Below, one piece after another: positions 52,167-60,593 of a stretch of 64,000 nt of DNA. The notes beneath the pieces are model-generated. The model made no database searches. It saw nothing but the letters and a program-made list of their open reading frames with translations, and was not told where the DNA came from. Source of the DNA: Vannielia litorea (GTDB taxonomy: Bacteria; Pseudomonadota; Alphaproteobacteria; Rhodobacterales; Rhodobacteraceae); contig NZ_JAHVJR010000001.1 of the NCBI RefSeq assembly GCF_019801175.1, forward strand, positions 2,418,001-2,482,000. The letters run 5' to 3'. The position numbers were made by a program, and so were the translations under genes. How positions within the stretch are numbered: the stretch's first letter is position 1; the number at the start of each line of letters is the position of its first letter.

Positions 52167-53074
52167 CGCTTCGCCCCGCGCCCGAAGTCCGGCGCATCGG
52201 TATCCTGCCCGGCCTCGATGATGCCGCGGCGGATGGCGCGAGTGTGAGTGAAGTAGTCGAACAATTGCTCGCCGTCGCCGGTTCGGATGGCGCGCTGGAG
52301 GGCAAAAAGCTCCTCGGTGAAGCGGCCCAGAATCTCCAGCGTGGCTTCCTTGTTGTTCAGGAACACATCGCGCCACATCGTCGGGTCGGAGGCGGCGATG
52401 CGGGTGAAATCGCGGAAACCGGCGGCGGAGTACTTGATCACCTCGCTGTCGGTCACGCGGCGCAGATCGTCGGCCACGCCGACCATCGTGTAGGCGATGA
52501 GGTGGGGGCAGTGAGAGGTAACGGCGAGCACGAGGTCATGGTGCTCGGGGTCCATCTCCTCGACGTTGGCGCCCATGCCCTCCCAGAGTTTGCGAAGCTT
52601 TTCAGTCGCTTCCGGCGGCGTGCCCGGCGTGGGCACGAGGATGTTCCAGCGGTTGTCGAAAAGCTCGGCAAAGCCGGAGCGCGGGCCGGAATGCTCGGTG
52701 CCCGCGAGCGGGTGGCCGGGGATGAAGTGAACGTTTTCAGGCAGGTGCGGGGCCACCGCATCGATCACCGCCTTCTTTACCGAGCCGACATCGGTGATGG
52801 TGCAGCCCTCGGAGAGGTGCGGCGCGATCTCTTCTGCGACGCCGCCCATCGCCCCGACGGGCACGCAGAGCACGACCAGATCGGCCCCCTGCACAGCTTC
52901 GGTGGCGGTATCGACCACGCGGTCACAAAGGCCGATTTCGCGAGCGATTTCGCGGGTTTCGGCGGATCGGGCGGTGCCGATGATCTCGCCTGCGAGGCCG
53001 CCCCTGCGGATGGCGTGGGCCATGGAAGAGGCGATGAGGCCAAGGCCGATGAGGGCGACGCGTTGGTAGATCAT
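52163..53074 (-). CDS. tyrC: Prephenate/arogenate dehydrogenase
   Basis: The protein has 303 residues from ATG at 53074, overlapping the hisC stop (ATGA). The NAD motif IGLGLIASSMAHAIRR, DVGSVKKAVID, IPGHPLAGTEHSGP and AVTSHCPHLIAYTMV are hallmarks of the TyrA/TyrC group. It makes 4-hydroxyphenylpyruvate or tyrosine. Pairing with a HisC-type aminotransferase that also acts on aromatic substrates is a common arrangement for tyrosine synthesis. Confidence 0.93.
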   Translation of the reverse strand: MIYQRVALIGLGLIASSMAHAIRRGGLAGEIIGTARSAETREIAREIGLCDRVVDTATEAVQGADLVVLCVPVGAMGGVAEEIAPHLSEGCTITDVGSVKKAVIDAVAPHLPENVHFIPGHPLAGTEHSGPRSGFAELFDNRWNILVPTPGTPPEATEKLRKLWEGMGANVEEMDPEHHDLVLAVTSHCPHLIAYTMVGVADDLRRVTDSEVIKYSAAGFRDFTRIAASDPTMWRDVFLNNKEATLEILGRFTEELFALQRAIRTGDGEQLFDYFTHTRAIRRGIIEAGQDTDAPDFGRGAKR

Positions 53075-54153
53075 CGGGCGGCCTTGAAGGTTTGGAGCGC
53101 GGCGAGGACGGCGCGGCAGTTGTCTTCGGTGCCTACAGTGATGCGCAGGCACTCCGGCAGCCCGTAGCCGCCGACCTGACGCACGATAAGCCCCTGATTT
53201 CCAAGGTGATTGAAGGCAGCATCCGCCTCCTCGGCACTGGAGAAGCGGGCGAGGATGAAGTTGGCTTGCGAGGAATCGGCCGGAATACCGAGGGCGGCGA
53301 GACCACGGGCTAAAAGTGCGCGGTTGCGGGTGTTTTCGGTGCGGGATTTCTCAGTGAATTCGGCATCTTGCAGGGCAGCCACGGCCCCGGCGATCTGCAT
53401 GGCGCTCAGGTTGAAGGGGCCGCGGATGCGGGTGAGCGTGTCAATGATCTCGCGGGAGCCGAAGCCCCAGCCGACGCGCAGCCCGCCGAGGCCGTAGATC
53501 TTGGAAAAGGTCCGCGTCATCAGGACGTTATCGCGGGTGGCAGCGAGAGAGGCCCCGCCGTCGAACCCTTCGACGAACTCGGCATAGGCGCCGTCGAGCA
53601 CCAGCAGGCAGCCCTCGGGCAGACCATCGGCCAGGCGCACCACCTCGTTGCCGCCGATCATGGTGCCGGTGGGGTTGTTGGGGTTGGCGAGGTAGACGAT
53701 TTTTGTCTTTTCGTTGCACGCACTTAGGATGGCATCGACATCGGCCACGCGGTCCCGCTCGGGGGCCGCGACAGGCTCGGCACCGGCGGCGCGGGCAACG
53801 ATGGGATAGACGGAAAAGCCGTGCTCTGTGTAGACGACCTCATCCCCCGGTCCGGCATAGGCCTGGGCGGCGAGGTGGAGGATTTCATCAGAGCCGACCC
53901 CACAGATCAATTGATCGGCGGGCAGATCATGCGCCTCGGCAATCGCATCGCGCAACATCTGGTGGTCGGTGCCGGGGTAGCGGTGCAGGGTGCCAAGCTC
54001 GGCGGCAATAGCCTCGGCCACGCGCGGCGAACAGCCGAACGGGTTTTCGTTGGCGGACAGTTTCAGAGGGTTTTCAACACCTTGGAAGGTGCTCTTACCG
54101 CTCTGGTAGAGAGCGATCTCTGAAATGCCGGGTTGGGGAATGGGTGCAGACAT
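53071..54153 (-). CDS. hisC: Histidinol-phosphate/aromatic aminotransferase
   Basis: The protein has 360 residues from ATG at 54153 (GGAGG 6 bases upstream); the frame is open further up but that part is not conserved. PLP Lys218 sits in TRTFSKIYGLGGLRVGWG, with LSANENPFG, YPGTDHQMLRDAIA and LANPNNPTGT all typical of HisC. It exchanges histidinol phosphate and 2-oxoglutarate; the neighbour tyrC suggests it also works in tyrosine and phenylalanine synthesis. It heads the hisC-tyrC-extensin operon. Confidence 0.93.
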   Translation of the reverse strand: MSAPIPQPGISEIALYQSGKSTFQGVENPLKLSANENPFGCSPRVAEAIAAELGTLHRYPGTDHQMLRDAIAEAHDLPADQLICGVGSDEILHLAAQAYAGPGDEVVYTEHGFSVYPIVARAAGAEPVAAPERDRVADVDAILSACNEKTKIVYLANPNNPTGTMIGGNEVVRLADGLPEGCLLVLDGAYAEFVEGFDGGASLAATRDNVLMTRTFSKIYGLGGLRVGWGFGSREIIDTLTRIRGPFNLSAMQIAGAVAALQDAEFTEKSRTENTRNRALLARGLAALGIPADSSQANFILARFSSAEEADAAFNHLGNQGLIVRQVGGYGLPECLRITVGTEDNCRAVLAALQTFKAAR

Positions 54154-54220
54154 CACTTCCTCCGGTCGCAGCGTCATAGCAATCCGGGGGAAACATGCAA
54201 GATCGGAAGGGCTGAGGCCG

Positions 54221-54280
54221 TTAACCATGCGAGTCCGGCCATGCACAACCGATGCACAACCGATGCACACTCCATACATA
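54221..54280 (+). promoter_or_regulatory. Phased direct-repeat element, copy B (TTAACC + ATGCACA at 11-bp spacing)
   Basis: TTAACCAT (54221-54228, CtrA-like half-site) is followed, 14 bases after TTAACC, by ATGCACAA (54241), ATGCACAA (54252), ATGCACA (54263) and ATACATA (54274), each exactly 11 bases apart. It lies in the 260-base divergent gap between hisC and the permease gene, in the same orientation relative to the permease as copy A has to the dioxygenase. The rest of this gap holds the hisC ribosome binding site and AT-rich sequence (54270-54310). Confidence 0.7.
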
Positions 54281-54413
54281 TGCAAAAAATGCATAGCTCG
54301 TTATAGGCCAAACCGTTACCCCATAGTGCGCCGCCCCTCTTCCCTCCTCGCCGCGCAGGCTCTAGGAGTGGGCGCGCGGGAGGACAGACCGCATTGAGAC
54401 GACACCCCACGCC

Positions 54414-55835
54414 ATGAAGACCGCCCCCACCGAACCGCCGCACCGCTGGGCCATGCTGGCGCTTGTCACCGGCGTGCTGCTGCTTGCGGTCGTCGCGCTG
54501 AATTTCATCCACGGCTTGGGCGTAGAGGCGGGAACGGTGCCGATGGCCGCCGCGCTTGCCGTCATCGCCATAGCCCTGCTGGCGCGCGGGCTGCGCGGCT
54601 CACGGCTGGTGTTCCTCGCAATCTCGCTGGGCCTCACTGCATGGTGCCTCGTGATGGAGGACGCGCCGGGCGAGGTGCTCTGGCCCGCGCTGGAACGCGG
54701 CAGTTTTATCATCGCCTTCTTCTGCGCCCTCGCCAGCTTGCAGCATGTGGCAGGCCGGTCGCCGATGATCGCGCGGGCGGCGGCCTTTCTGGCCAACCAG
54801 CCGCCGGGGCGGCGCTACCTTGCGCTGGCCTCGGGCACGCAGGTGTTTGCCTTGATGCTGAACTACGGCGCGCTCTCGCTGCTGGGGACGATGGCGATGC
54901 GCTCGGCGGAGCGGGAGACGGACCCGGCGATCCGCACGCTGCGGGCAAGGCGGATGCTGCAGGGCGCGCAATGCGGCTTCTCGGCGTCGCTCTGCTGGTC
55001 GCCTCTGGCTTTTGCCACGGTGATCACCACGGCGCTGGTGCCGGGCGTGAAGCTGGGGACGGTGGTGCTGACCGGGATCGGCTCGTCGCTGATCATCGTG
55101 ACGGTGGGCTGGTTGGTGGACCGGCGACTGAAGGGCAGCCTGCCGGCAGGGACGGTGGTGCCGAAGCGCGACGAGGTGGCCGCGCATGATACCCGCTCGC
55201 TCTGGCCGCTGGGCTGGCTCTTGGCGGCGGTGGCGGTGCCTGCACTGGCGGTGGATGCGATCTGGCATATCCCGCCGTCGCGCACGGTGCTGGGGCTGGT
55301 GCCGCTGATCGCCATCGCATGGGTGCTGATCGAGACCTTGCGGGGCGGCAAAGTGAAGGAGTTGGCGGAACGGAGCCGGGATTTTGCCTTTGGCGACCTG
55401 CCCTCCTACCGCAGCGAGTTGGTGCTGCTCAGCACCGCGGGCTTTATCGGGACGGCGGCGGGGGCGCTCTTGGCGGAGGTGTTGGCCAGCTCGGGCTTCG
55501 ACCTCGGCGGCGTGCCTGAACGGCTGGTTCTGGTGCTGCCGATCCTGCTCATTCCGCTCGCCGGGCAGCTGGGGCTGAACCCGATCCTCTTTGTCTCGCT
55601 CTTCGCCCAGCTTTTGCCGACGCCGGAGGAACTTGGAGTGTCGACTATCTCGCTGGTCATGGCGCTCATCAGTGGCTGGACGCTGACCGCGCCGACCTCG
55701 CCCTTCACCGCCTCGGTGATGATCATCTCGCGCCTGGCAGGGGTCAGCCCGCAGACTGTGGCCTTCAAATGGAACGGCTGGTTCGTGTCGCTGACGGCGC
55801 TCGCGCTGGGAATCTGGGTGCAGATCCTCGCCTGA
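54414..55835 (+). CDS. Polytopic membrane protein, ion-transporter-superfamily-like
   Basis: The protein has 473 residues with roughly eleven hydrophobic segments. An N-terminal pair (MLALVTGVLLLAVVALNFIHG; VPMAAALAVIAIALLARGL) is followed by a first half with SLLGTMAMRSAERE and a second half with ALISGWTLTAPTSPFTASVMIISRLAGVSP, a polar-in-membrane stretch. The two-halves design and length recall CitM/ArsB-type anion permeases, but I do not recognise the exact family or substrate. It probably depends on the phased ATGCACA element upstream. A GGGAGG lies 30 bases before the ATG, too far to serve it. Confidence 0.65.
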   Translation: MKTAPTEPPHRWAMLALVTGVLLLAVVALNFIHGLGVEAGTVPMAAALAVIAIALLARGLRGSRLVFLAISLGLTAWCLVMEDAPGEVLWPALERGSFIIAFFCALASLQHVAGRSPMIARAAAFLANQPPGRRYLALASGTQVFALMLNYGALSLLGTMAMRSAERETDPAIRTLRARRMLQGAQCGFSASLCWSPLAFATVITTALVPGVKLGTVVLTGIGSSLIIVTVGWLVDRRLKGSLPAGTVVPKRDEVAAHDTRSLWPLGWLLAAVAVPALAVDAIWHIPPSRTVLGLVPLIAIAWVLIETLRGGKVKELAERSRDFAFGDLPSYRSELVLLSTAGFIGTAAGALLAEVLASSGFDLGGVPERLVLVLPILLIPLAGQLGLNPILFVSLFAQLLPTPEELGVSTISLVMALISGWTLTAPTSPFTASVMIISRLAGVSPQTVAFKWNGWFVSLTALALGIWVQILA

Positions 55836-55904
55836 GGCGTGGTGTGATGGCGGCGGGTGGGCCGGCGCTCGAAGTGGCGCAAGGCGAGCCGGGACGAGCC
55901 CGGC

Positions 55905-56456
55905 CTACGACTTCTTCGAGCGGGCGGTGAGGTAATCCATCAGCGCCATGAGCACGCCGGAGGTGACAAAGGTGAGGTGGATCACCACCAGCCAGAACAG
56001 CTCGTGCTCGCCATAGATCGCATCGGCCTCCTCATTGCCGATTTCCATGAAACGTTTCAGCAGGTGGATGGCTGAGATGGCCACGATGGAGCCGATCAGC
56101 TTCATCTTCAGGCCGGAGAAATCGACGGTGCCCATCCATGCCGGGCGGTCTGCCGGATCGCCGATGTCGAGCTTGGAGACGAAGTTCTCGTAGCCCGAGA
56201 AGAGGACGATCAGCAGGAGGTTTCCGGCGAGCGAGAGGTCGATCAGCGAGAGGACCACGAGGATCGACTTGTCGGCGCTCATCGTCATCACCTTGGGCAG
56301 GTAATAGATGAGCTCCCGCGCGAAGATGAAGGTGAGCATGGCGAGACAGATGGCGAGGCCGAGATACATCGGCGCCATCAGCCAGCGGGCGGCGAAGAGC
56401 GCGCCCTCGAAGCGGCGTTCGATGGGGTGGGTCTCGTCGTGGGTCGGCTCGGGCAT
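55905..56456 (-). CDS. UPF0114 (YqhA-like, TIGR00645) inner-membrane protein
   Basis: The protein has 183 residues from ATG at 56456 (GGCGG-rich leader). It has four membrane segments, including MAPMYLGLAICLAMLTFIFA and LVVLSLIDLSLAGNLLLIVLFSGYENFVSKL, the latter a family signature, and FSGLKMKLIGSIVAISAIHLLKRFME. The function is unknown in the family. Its neighbours give no hint. Confidence 0.9.
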   Translation of the reverse strand: MPEPTHDETHPIERRFEGALFAARWLMAPMYLGLAICLAMLTFIFARELIYYLPKVMTMSADKSILVVLSLIDLSLAGNLLLIVLFSGYENFVSKLDIGDPADRPAWMGTVDFSGLKMKLIGSIVAISAIHLLKRFMEIGNEEADAIYGEHELFWLVVIHLTFVTSGVLMALMDYLTARSKKS

Positions 56457-56737
56457 GGGCGGCGGCTCGCGTGGCTTTGAATTCGGAAGGGTTGTAGCGG
56501 CGCAGGCGGGCGGGAGGAAGATGCGGGGTGTCGCAGTCGCATCGTGCGGGGCTGGCCACCCGCACGGAATCAAGCCGCAGGCGCCGTGCAGCGCCGACCC
56601 GGCCCCCGGGGCGGCGCTTTGGCTAAGTTGGGACTGACCAAAAAGGTCGCGCTACCATGGCACAATAAAGTGCCACGCATCGCCGTCGCGAGCGCCACCC
56701 CGCAGGTCGGCGCTGCACGCCGCGGCACGGTCAGGCT

Positions 56738-58153
56738 TCAGGTCGCGAGCACGTTGCGGAAGGCCCAAGGCACGCTTTCGTCGATGTCCTCGGGGAAATG
56801 CTCCCAGCGATCCTGCAGGGGGGTCCAATCAGTGTAGTGCGCCTCGACCGGGCCGAGGTAGGGGCGTTGCACCTCGAGGCAGCGGGCGTGGTCCATCTCG
56901 TCGGCCTCGACGATGCCAGCCTCGGGGTTTTCCAGCGCCCAGACCATGCCGGCGAGTACGGCGGAGGTGACCTGGAGGCCGGTGGCGTTCTGGTAGGGGG
57001 CGAGATCGCGTGTCTCTTCGTTGGAGAGGCGGGAGCCGAACCAGAGCGCGTTTTTCTCGTGGCCGTAGAGCAGGACGCCCAGCTCGTCGATGCCTTCAAC
57101 GATCTCATCCTCGGTGAGGATGTGGTGCTTGGTCTGCTGTTTGCCGGAGCCGAACATCTCGTGGAGGCTCAAAACGGCGTCATCCGCCGGGTGGTAGGCA
57201 TAGTGGCAAGTCGGGCGATACTCGGGTTCGGCCCCCTGCCCCACGGTGTAATAGTCGGAGATCGAGATTGCCTCGTTGTGGGTGACGAGAAAGCCGAACT
57301 GCGGGCCGGGCGTGGGGCACCATGTGTGGACGCGGGTGATGGCACCGGGACGGTCGAGCCAGATGGCGGCCTGGCAGCCGGTCTCTTGCCGGTGGCCGTT
57401 TTCGGGGAACCACGGCTCATGGGTGCCCCAACCCAGCTCGGCGGGCTGGAAGCCCTCGGCGATGAAGCCCTCGACCGACCAAGTGTTGACGAAGACGTTG
57501 CGGGGGCGGGGCACGCGGCGGGCCTGAGTATCACGCTCGGCGATGTGGACGCCTTGAACGCCGAGGGACTGCATCAGCTTGGCCCAGCCTTCGCGGTTGG
57601 TGGGCGGGGTGGCATCTGCGCCGGTATCCTTGGCCAGCGTCAGCAGCGCCTCCTTGACGAACCAGCTGACCATGCCGGGGTTGGCGCCGCAGCAGTTGAC
57701 GGCGGTGGGGCCGCCGGGGTTGGCGGCTTTCTCGTCACGCACCGCCTGACGGAGCGCGTAGTTGGTGCGGGAGGCGTTGTCTTGCGTGTCGAAGTAGAAG
57801 CCCGCCCAAGGCTCGGCCACGGTGTCGATGTAGAGCACGCCGAGTTCGCGGCAGTGCTTGAGGATATCCAGCGAGGAGGTATCGACCGAGAGGTTGACGC
57901 AGAAGCCCTTGCCATCTGGGAAGAGGCCGGAGAGCACCTCCTTGTAGTTCTCGGGCGTCAGCGCCGTGTCGATGAAGTTGAGCTTGTGCTGGCGCAGGAA
58001 GTTGTGCTGCCGGTCGTCGGGCTCGATGACGAGGAACTGGTCGGCGTAATACTCGAAGTGGCGCTCGATCAGCGGCCATGTGCCTTTGCCGATGGAGCCG
58101 AAGCCGATCATGACGATGGGGCCGTCGATACGGCCGTAAACGGGGTGGGACAT
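56738..58153 (-). CDS. hss: Homospermidine synthase
   Basis: The protein has 471 residues, near the family length. N-terminal IVMIGFGSIGKGTWPLIERHF is the NAD-binding Rossmann motif. VNLSVDTSSLDILKHCRELGVLYIDTVAEPW, NCCGANPGMVSWFVKEAL and NVFVNTWSVEGFIAEG are hallmark blocks. It makes sym-homospermidine from two putrescines, the characteristic polyamine of many alphaproteobacteria. A ribosome binding site GGAG lies before the ATG. The 281 bases downstream (56457-56737) hold only a GC-rich hairpin without a U-tract. Confidence 0.95.
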   Translation of the reverse strand: MSHPVYGRIDGPIVMIGFGSIGKGTWPLIERHFEYYADQFLVIEPDDRQHNFLRQHKLNFIDTALTPENYKEVLSGLFPDGKGFCVNLSVDTSSLDILKHCRELGVLYIDTVAEPWAGFYFDTQDNASRTNYALRQAVRDEKAANPGGPTAVNCCGANPGMVSWFVKEALLTLAKDTGADATPPTNREGWAKLMQSLGVQGVHIAERDTQARRVPRPRNVFVNTWSVEGFIAEGFQPAELGWGTHEPWFPENGHRQETGCQAAIWLDRPGAITRVHTWCPTPGPQFGFLVTHNEAISISDYYTVGQGAEPEYRPTCHYAYHPADDAVLSLHEMFGSGKQQTKHHILTEDEIVEGIDELGVLLYGHEKNALWFGSRLSNEETRDLAPYQNATGLQVTSAVLAGMVWALENPEAGIVEADEMDHARCLEVQRPYLGPVEAHYTDWTPLQDRWEHFPEDIDESVPWAFRNVLAT

Positions 58154-58358
58154 GGGCAGGCTCCTTCTCTTGGCTGTCCCTGCATCGCAAATGCGGGGCG
58201 CGAGGCCAAGGTGCTGGGGGAAGTTTCATCTGAGACGCGTGTGAGATCACAGCTGCGTGATCCGGGCAGATGGGCTGAAACTTCGGGTGCCCTGCTTTCG
58301 TGTCTTCTGATGCAAACGCGGGGCAATGTCGCCCTGCTTCATAGTGACAGAGGACTTC

Positions 58359-59216
58359 ATGACCAAATCCCTTCTGACCTCCGCCGCAGCCCTCCTTGCC
58401 CTTGGTGCTGCTCCTGCCTTCGCCGATGGCCACGCTGGCAAGATGGGCTACGCCCTTGCCAATGATGGCAGCACGCTTGTTGTCATGGCTGACATTGCTT
58501 CTCCGGGCGATGTGCAGACCTTCGACCTTGCGCAGCCGCTGCGGGCCATTGCCTACCGCCCGGTCACAGGTGACCTGCTCGGCTTTGCCGACGGCATGAT
58601 CGTGACCGTGAACCCGGCGAGCGGCGAAGTGACCGACCTGGGCGCGGCCTTTGACGAGAACGCCATGATCGGCGCCGATGGCTACGTCGCCTTCGACTTC
58701 AACAACGCGATCGACGCTGTGCGGGCCGTAGGCTCGGACGGGGCGAACCTCGTGTACTTCCCCGAGGGCTTTGGCGACAATGACCCGAAGGCGAACACGG
58801 TGAAGCGCTTCACCGATGCGGCCTATGGCGAGGGTGATGCCAACGCCGGCACCACGCCGATGATCTTTGCCAACGCCTACACCAACGCGATCTCGGGCGA
58901 GACCGCGGAATCGACCGCGCAGTTCGCGCTGGATGCCGCGACTGACTCGCTGGTGACGCTGGCCAACAACGACGGCACGCTGGGCACCGTGGGCAAGGTG
59001 ATGGTCGACGGCGAGGCCGTGGACCTGAGCGCCTGGGGCGGGTTTGACATCATCTCCCCCGAAGAAGGCACCGACATGGCCTATGCCGTGCTGCAGATGG
59101 AAGGCGCGGAGAGCGCCGGGCTCTACTCCATCAACCTGTCGAGCGGCGCGGCCACTATGATCGCCGATCTCGGCATGGGCGGCTTCTCGGGCTTCGCCGT
59201 CAGCCCCGGCATGTGA
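58359..59216 (+). CDS. Exported DUF4394 protein
   Basis: The protein has 285 residues from ATG at 58359 (AGAGGAC upstream). A signal peptide (SLLTSAAALLALGAAPAFA) precedes the mature protein, which repeats a Gly-turn pattern (LRAIAYRPVTGDLLGFADGMIVTVNPASGEVTDLGAAF and, at the end, LYSINLSSGAATMIADLGMGGFSGFAV), as in DUF4394 beta-propeller-like proteins. Function unknown. A strong terminator follows, so it is probably a single-gene unit. Confidence 0.88.
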   Translation: MTKSLLTSAAALLALGAAPAFADGHAGKMGYALANDGSTLVVMADIASPGDVQTFDLAQPLRAIAYRPVTGDLLGFADGMIVTVNPASGEVTDLGAAFDENAMIGADGYVAFDFNNAIDAVRAVGSDGANLVYFPEGFGDNDPKANTVKRFTDAAYGEGDANAGTTPMIFANAYTNAISGETAESTAQFALDAATDSLVTLANNDGTLGTVGKVMVDGEAVDLSAWGGFDIISPEEGTDMAYAVLQMEGAESAGLYSINLSSGAATMIADLGMGGFSGFAVSPGM

Positions 59217-59240
59217 TTGCTCTGACAGATCGAGCAGGGA

Positions 59241-59267
59241 GGGCCGCCCGAGAGGGCGGCCCTTTTT
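59241..59267 (+). terminator. Rho-independent terminator after the DUF4394 gene
   Basis: A perfect 9-bp stem GGGCCGCCC-GAGA-GGGCGGCCC is followed by TTTTT. It lies 24 bases after the DUF4394 stop and is a classic intrinsic terminator. Confidence 0.93.
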
Positions 59268-59363
59268 GCTGCTGACACCTACCGTCAGGATCGCAAGGGC
59301 ACCGGGCTGGCATGGCCAAGGGGCGGCTCCAGATTGAGGGGCAGAGCCGCGAAGGAGCATGCA

Positions 59364-59693
59364 ATGACCCATCCCCTGCCCGCCCCGATTGCGGGGTACA
59401 TCGAAGAAGACAACGCCGGGGGCGACACGGCCCGCTGGTTTGCCGAGGACGCAGAGGTGCGCGACGAGGGTTCCACGCACGAGGGCCGGGAGGCGATTGC
59501 CACGTGGAAGCGGGCGGCCCATGCGGCCTACGACTACCGCAGCGCGGTGACGGGCGTGGAGCCGGGAGCGGCGGAGGGGCAGCTTATTGTCACCTGCCAT
59601 GTGACCGGGAGCTTTCCGGGCGGCGAGGTGATGCTGCGTTACAGGTTCACACTGGATGATGGACTGATTGCGCGGCTGGAGATTGCGCCGTGA
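59364..59693 (+). CDS. SnoaL-like/NTF2-fold small protein
   Basis: The protein has 109 residues from ATG at 59364 (AAGGAG 6 bases upstream). The pattern WFAEDAEVRDEGSTHEGREAIATWKRAA and the later GEVMLRYRFTLDDGLIARLEIAP is the standard SnoaL/nuclear transport factor 2-like cone fold. Such proteins bind small ligands or have isomerase activity; no specific function can be given. Confidence 0.88.
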   Translation: MTHPLPAPIAGYIEEDNAGGDTARWFAEDAEVRDEGSTHEGREAIATWKRAAHAAYDYRSAVTGVEPGAAEGQLIVTCHVTGSFPGGEVMLRYRFTLDDGLIARLEIAP

Positions 59694-59732
59694 ACGGAGA
59701 GGGGAGCGGGACAAGTCCCGACTTGCTAAATC

Positions 59733-59762
59733 AAAAGGGCCGCACCTTGGGGTGCGGCCCTT
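59733..59762 (-). terminator. Terminator of rpsD (possibly bidirectional)
   Basis: A perfect 12-bp stem AAGGGCCGCACC-N4-GGTGCGGCCCTT (59735-59762) is followed on the minus strand by TTTTGATTT. It lies about 30 bases past the rpsD stop and may also end the convergent SnoaL-like transcript. Confidence 0.9.
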
Positions 59763-59792
59763 CCTGTCCCTCGAAAAACGTGCCTTTGCGGC

Positions 59793-60413
59793 TTAGTTCT
59801 GAGCGTAGAATTCGATGACGAGGTTCGGTTCCATCTGCACCGCGTAGGGCACGTCCGACAGGCCGGGGGTGCGCACGAAGGTCGCGGTCATCTTGGAGTG
59901 GTCGGCCTCGATGTACTCGGGCACGTCACGCTCGGCGAGGCCGACGGCCTCGAGCACAACGGCGAGCTGCTTGGACTTGTCGCGGACCTCGATCACGTCA
60001 CCCTCTTTCACGCGGTAGGAGGGGATGTTGACGCGCTGGCCGTTCACCTTGACGTGGCCATGGTTCACGAACTGGCGGGCGGCGAAGATGGTCGGCACGA
60101 ACTTGGCGCGATACACCACGGCGTCGAGGCGGCGCTCGAGCAGGCCGATGAGGTTTTCACCGGTGTCGCCTTTCACACGGGCGGCTTCGGCGAAGATGCG
60201 CTTGAACTGCTTTTCGGTCAGGTCGCCGTAGTAGCCTTTGAGCTTCTGCTTGGCGCGGAGCTGCAGGCCGAAGTCGGAGAGCTTGCCCTTGCGGCGCTGG
60301 CCGTGCTGGCCGGGGCCGTATTCGCGGCGGTTTACCGGGGACTTCGGGCGGCCCCAGATGTTTTCGCCCATGCGGCGGTCGATCTTGTACTTGGCAGAGG
60401 TGCGTTTGGTCAC
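59793..60413 (-). CDS. rpsD: 30S ribosomal protein S4
   Basis: The protein has 206 residues from GTG at 60413, preceded by AGAAGGAG with a 9-base gap. TKRTSAKYKIDRRMGENIWGRPKSPV is the alphaproteobacterial S4 start, and the S4 RNA-binding domain is ERRLDAVVYRAKFVPTIFAARQFVNHGHVKVNGQRVNIPSYRVKEGDVIEVRDKS. It nucleates 30S assembly on the 16S 5' domain. It is monocistronic here; a structured leader (60437-60549) may serve autoregulation. Confidence 0.98.
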   Translation of the reverse strand: MTKRTSAKYKIDRRMGENIWGRPKSPVNRREYGPGQHGQRRKGKLSDFGLQLRAKQKLKGYYGDLTEKQFKRIFAEAARVKGDTGENLIGLLERRLDAVVYRAKFVPTIFAARQFVNHGHVKVNGQRVNIPSYRVKEGDVIEVRDKSKQLAVVLEAVGLAERDVPEYIEADHSKMTATFVRTPGLSDVPYAVQMEPNLVIEFYAQN

Positions 60414-60436
60414 CGTCTGATCTCCTTCTGTAAGGC

Positions 60437-60549
60437 GTTCCCTGCGGCGGGAACTATGAAGGGCGTTGTCCTCTCTCTTGCGAGCGACAGGGCATCCCCT
60501 TGCGGGGGCCACCAACACCAATTGAAACACCGGGGCGCGAACCCCGGTG
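60437..60549 (-). promoter_or_regulatory. Structured leader upstream of rpsD (three hairpins)
   Basis: Between the Hint-gene stop and rpsD there are three hairpins on the minus strand: GTTCCC-N6-GGGAAC (60437-60454, just upstream of the rpsD ribosome binding site), CCCC-N4-GGGG (60496-60507) and CACCGGGG-N6-CCCCGGTG followed by TTTCAATT (60528-60549). The last one may instead be the terminator of the upstream Hint gene. S4 commonly represses its own mRNA through structured leaders in other bacteria. Confidence 0.5.
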
Positions 60550-60593
60550 GATGGCGGGCTTATACAGGCCCGGAGGCCCGAGTCAACAGGGGC

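Noticed and set aside
56584..56621. GC-rich hairpin downstream of hss as terminator
   Set aside because: The stem is imperfect and no U-tract follows on the minus strand, so it was not listed as a terminator.
57735..59714. Minus-strand 659-codon frame over the DUF4394 and SnoaL-like genes
   Set aside because: It is a shadow of two well-supported + strand genes with their own ribosome binding sites and a terminator between them.
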